A DNA stretch of 64,000 nucleotides from Haliscomenobacter sp040401995 (GTDB lineage Bacteria > Bacteroidota > Bacteroidia > Chitinophagales > Saprospiraceae), in the NCBI GenBank assembly GCA_040401995.1, contig JBBANM010000001.1, positions 81,802-145,801 on the forward strand. The letters run 5' to 3'. The notes under the pieces are model-generated. The model saw only the letters and a program-made list of their open reading frames with translations, searched no databases and had not been told where the DNA came from. This document shows, piece by piece, positions 62,176 through 64,000 of this stretch. The position numbers were made by a program, and so were the translations under genes. The stretch's first letter is position 1. Each line of letters opens with the position of its first letter.

Positions 62176-62634
62176 ATGAAAACAATTCAATCTATTGTTT
62201 ACTCCCTATTTGCATTTTTCCTTATAGCAAGCTCTGCTTTGGCGCAAGGAAACAATGGAAAACTCAACGCTGATGACAGCAAAATAGCGCTGCAAGGCTA
62301 TAGTCCGGTTTCTTATGTGGATTTGAATTTGGCTCAACGGGGTTTGAAAAATTTCAAATCAGAACACGGTGGTTTGAATTATTATTTCACAACTGCCGAT
62401 CAAAAAGCAAAATTTGAAGCAAACCCAGCAAAATACCTACCTGAATTTGGAGGCTGGTGTGCTACTGGCATTGCTTTAAATGCTAAGTTTAGAACCGACC
62501 CCAATAAGTTTTTGGTACGCAACGGTAAATTGTATCTTTTTTTGAATGACTTGGAAGTGGATGCTCTACAAGTTTGGCAAGGAGATGAAAAAAACATGAC
62601 TGCCAAGGCTTACGATAATTGGAAAAAAATGTAG
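62176..62634 (+). CDS. Secreted YHS-domain protein
   Basis: A 152-residue protein with a signal peptide (MKTIQSIVYSLFAFFLIASSALAQ) and one YHS domain: IALQGYSPVSYVD, GLNYYFTTADQKAKFEANPAKYLPEFGGWCATGI. YHS domains bind metals, often copper, through Cys and His; here the single Cys is in GGWCATG. Secreted YHS proteins are often associated with metal handling or heme. The C-terminal half (KFRTDPNKFLVRNGKLYLFLNDLE) is the extended form of the domain. It follows the NTF2-like gene by 27 bp and ends at a strong terminator. Confidence 0.9.
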   Translation: MKTIQSIVYSLFAFFLIASSALAQGNNGKLNADDSKIALQGYSPVSYVDLNLAQRGLKNFKSEHGGLNYYFTTADQKAKFEANPAKYLPEFGGWCATGIALNAKFRTDPNKFLVRNGKLYLFLNDLEVDALQVWQGDEKNMTAKAYDNWKKM

Positions 62635-62665
62635 TATTGCTTTTAATTATTATAGTTACGTTATC

Positions 62666-62704
62666 AAATCGGCTTTCTAATCAGTTTAGAAAGCCGATTT
62701 TTTT
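62666..62704 (+). terminator. Strong Rho-independent terminator
   Basis: AAATCGGCTTTCTAA (62666-62680) pairs perfectly with 62686-62700, five-base loop, then a run of T to 62704. It ends the NTF2/YHS transcript. Confidence 0.95.
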
Positions 62705-62741
62705 ATGTATTTATTCCAAAAATCACCTCTGGGAATTTGAC

Positions 62742-62749
62742 TACCTTCG
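62742..62749 (+). promoter_or_regulatory. -7-like element of the beta-propeller gene
   Basis: TACCTTCG differs from TAnnTTTG at one position and lies 41 bp before the ATG at 62791. It lies inside the longer open frame that starts at 62737, which supports the later start. Confidence 0.4.
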
Positions 62750-62790
62750 CAATGGGATCCAATAGTGCATCTCTATCTCAAACCATCAAC

Positions 62791-63828
62791 ATGAAAAAGA
62801 GCTTACTTTTTGTGGCAATTACCATTTTGTCGACTTTGGCTGTATCGGCACAAAACAATGCCTCCGGCTTTACTTTATTGAAAAAAACGGTTATAGGCGG
62901 CGAAGGGGGCTGGGACTACCTTTCGGTTACCCCTGAAGACCGTCGTTTGTACGTTTCCCACGCTACGCAGGTGGAAGTACTCAATGTGGACACCCACGAA
63001 AAAATTGGAGTTATTCCCAATACCAAAGGCGTACACGGCATTTGTGCCCTCCCAAAATTGGGCAAGGGCTACATCACTTGCGGAACTACCAAAACGGTGA
63101 TGGTATTTGACCTTAAAACCCTTAAAATGATCAAAGAAATTCCTGCAGGAGATAAACCAGATGCGGTACTTTACGATGCGTATTCGGAGCAAATTTTTGT
63201 CTTCAACAATGGCAGTAAGAATACAACAGTGATTGATCCCAAAACCGACAATGTGGTGAAAACTCTTGACCTGGGCGGCGCTCCTGAAGCGGGAGTTAGC
63301 AATGGAAAAGGGTTGGTATACGTAAATTTGGAAGACACCAACCAAATAGTAGCGATCAAAACCAAACCTTTGATCGTCAAAAAACGCTTTTCCTTGGCGC
63401 CGGGTGAAACACCGACGGGGCTGGGGTATGATAAAAAGAAGCAAATCCTGTTCAGCTCTTGTCGCAAAACCGCAACAATGGTCATCGTTTCAGCCAAAAC
63501 GGGCGCGATTATTGGCCAAGTGCCAATTGGGAAAGGGGTTGATGGCGTCGCTTTTGACAACAAATCAAAATTGGCTTTTGCTTCCAATGGCGATGGTACT
63601 TTTACCGTGGTGAAAGAAAGCCCAGGAGGAAAATATGCGGTATATGAAACGATAAAAACCGGAGTGGGTGCAAGAACGATTGCTTATGACCCTTCTACCA
63701 ACCATATTTTTACCATCACCGCTGAGTATGGTCCTATCCCCGCAGCAACAACCGAAAACCCTCGTCCGCGCGCACCCGTGCTGCCTGGGACATTTATGGT
63801 GATGGAATTTGGAAAAAAAGGGAAGTGA
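62791..63828 (+). CDS. YncE-like secreted beta-propeller
   Basis: A 345-residue protein. The ATG at 62791 gives a signal peptide (MKKSLLFVAITILSTLAVSAQ). The mature part is a chain of about 40-residue YVTN-type repeats: RLYVSHATQVEVLNVDTHEKIGVIP, TVMVFDLKTLKMIKEIPAGDKP, NTTVIDPKTDNVVKTLDLGGAPE and TMVIVSAKTGAIIGQVPIGKGVDG (shown as separate blades). These predict a seven-bladed propeller in the periplasm. YncE homologues bind DNA or peptides in vitro; no enzymatic role is known. The gene has its own -7-like element and is separated from the preceding operon by a strong terminator. Confidence 0.9.
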   Translation: MKKSLLFVAITILSTLAVSAQNNASGFTLLKKTVIGGEGGWDYLSVTPEDRRLYVSHATQVEVLNVDTHEKIGVIPNTKGVHGICALPKLGKGYITCGTTKTVMVFDLKTLKMIKEIPAGDKPDAVLYDAYSEQIFVFNNGSKNTTVIDPKTDNVVKTLDLGGAPEAGVSNGKGLVYVNLEDTNQIVAIKTKPLIVKKRFSLAPGETPTGLGYDKKKQILFSSCRKTATMVIVSAKTGAIIGQVPIGKGVDGVAFDNKSKLAFASNGDGTFTVVKESPGGKYAVYETIKTGVGARTIAYDPSTNHIFTITAEYGPIPAATTENPRPRAPVLPGTFMVMEFGKKGK

Positions 63829-64000
63829 TAACAATGTTTTTCAGTCCGCAAATGATTTTTATCCTTTCAAATATACTTAACGCTGTCAAGTTTTGAGCAT
63901 GGAAAAATATTAAAATTTGGAGTTTTATTATTATTAACGCTTAAAAATTGGCACTAAGCGATCAAGGTACGCCAATTGGTTTTGGCCTTATGGACAAAAA
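63829..64000. other. Window end without a recognised gene
   Basis: The last 172 bases are AT-rich. I see no convincing reading frame or terminator. A weak inverted repeat (ATTGGC/GCCAAT around 63948-63978) may belong to the next gene's control region outside the window. Confidence 0.4.

Noticed and set aside
62875..63444. 189-codon minus-strand frame opposite the beta-propeller
   Set aside because: No recognisable domain and complete overlap with a well-supported secreted protein.

Overview
The window reads as chromosomal DNA of a Bacteroidota member, most likely a Saprospiria relative (Haliscomenobacter/Lewinella-like; this placement is inference). The support is two giant secreted proteins with type IX secretion (T9SS) C-terminal sorting domains, promoters of the Bacteroidota TAnnTTTG type, a TonB-dependent receptor with a carboxypeptidase-like N-terminal domain, AAA-ATPase/PD-(D/E)XK proteins, and the near absence of Shine-Dalgarno sites. 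I see no rRNA, tRNA, CRISPR array, IS transposase or phage gene.

Layout. 0-9.1 kb: the end of a proline iminopeptidase-like hydrolase, two different multi-membrane 'D-x-L-R-G' proteins (DUF1624-like and DUF418), a serine beta-lactamase-like domain fused to a C45/penicillin-acyltransferase-like Ntn hydrolase, a Tat-exported sugar-isomerase-like TIM barrel, and a minus-strand group (degenerate metallo-beta-lactamase fold protein, an unknown protein, a DKNYY protein). 9.3-27.7 kb: two tandem giant surface proteins of 2862 and 3129 residues that end in nearly the same T9SS signal. The second contains a 784-residue eight-module block present twice in tandem at exactly equal length. 27.9-32.1 kb: a molybdenum hydroxylase (large and 2Fe-2S subunits) and a membrane glycosyltransferase. 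32.4-44.2 kb: Rieske oxygenase, SLC45-like transporter, LolD, nicotinamidase, a large TPR lipid/secretion-type protein with an outer-membrane barrel partner, CoaD and PruA.

44.2-50.9 kb is accessory: HEPN/MNT pair, GNAT, two divergent AAA-ATPase/PD-(D/E)XK proteins with an operator-like palindrome cluster between them, a GH10 xylanase and a MazF-type toxin module. A 26-bp direct repeat (25/26 identical) lies at the end of the GNAT gene and just before osmC. It suggests that the 5.3 kb between them was inserted or rearranged into an ancestral GNAT-osmC junction.

50.9-64 kb: OsmC, NUDIX, YdcF/ElyC-like, rhomboid protease, RlmH, a small unknown, a lipoprotein enclosed by two inverted 157-bp MITE-like elements, a MoxR/ChlI-type AAA ATPase, a YciO-like protein, a TonB-dependent receptor, an AraC regulator with two complete AraC DNA-binding domains, an NTF2-like protein, a YHS protein and a YncE-like beta-propeller.

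Three families of non-coding palindromic elements are spread between genes: a hairpin starting AGAGCTTGTTCAG (3 copies), a 15-3-15 palindrome (2 copies) and the 157-bp MITE (2 copies). They are the clearest structure not explained by coding sequence. Housekeeping functions (LolD, PncA, CoaD, PruA, RlmH) alternate with secreted and cell-surface proteins, as is usual for a particle-degrading, surface-active bacteroidete.
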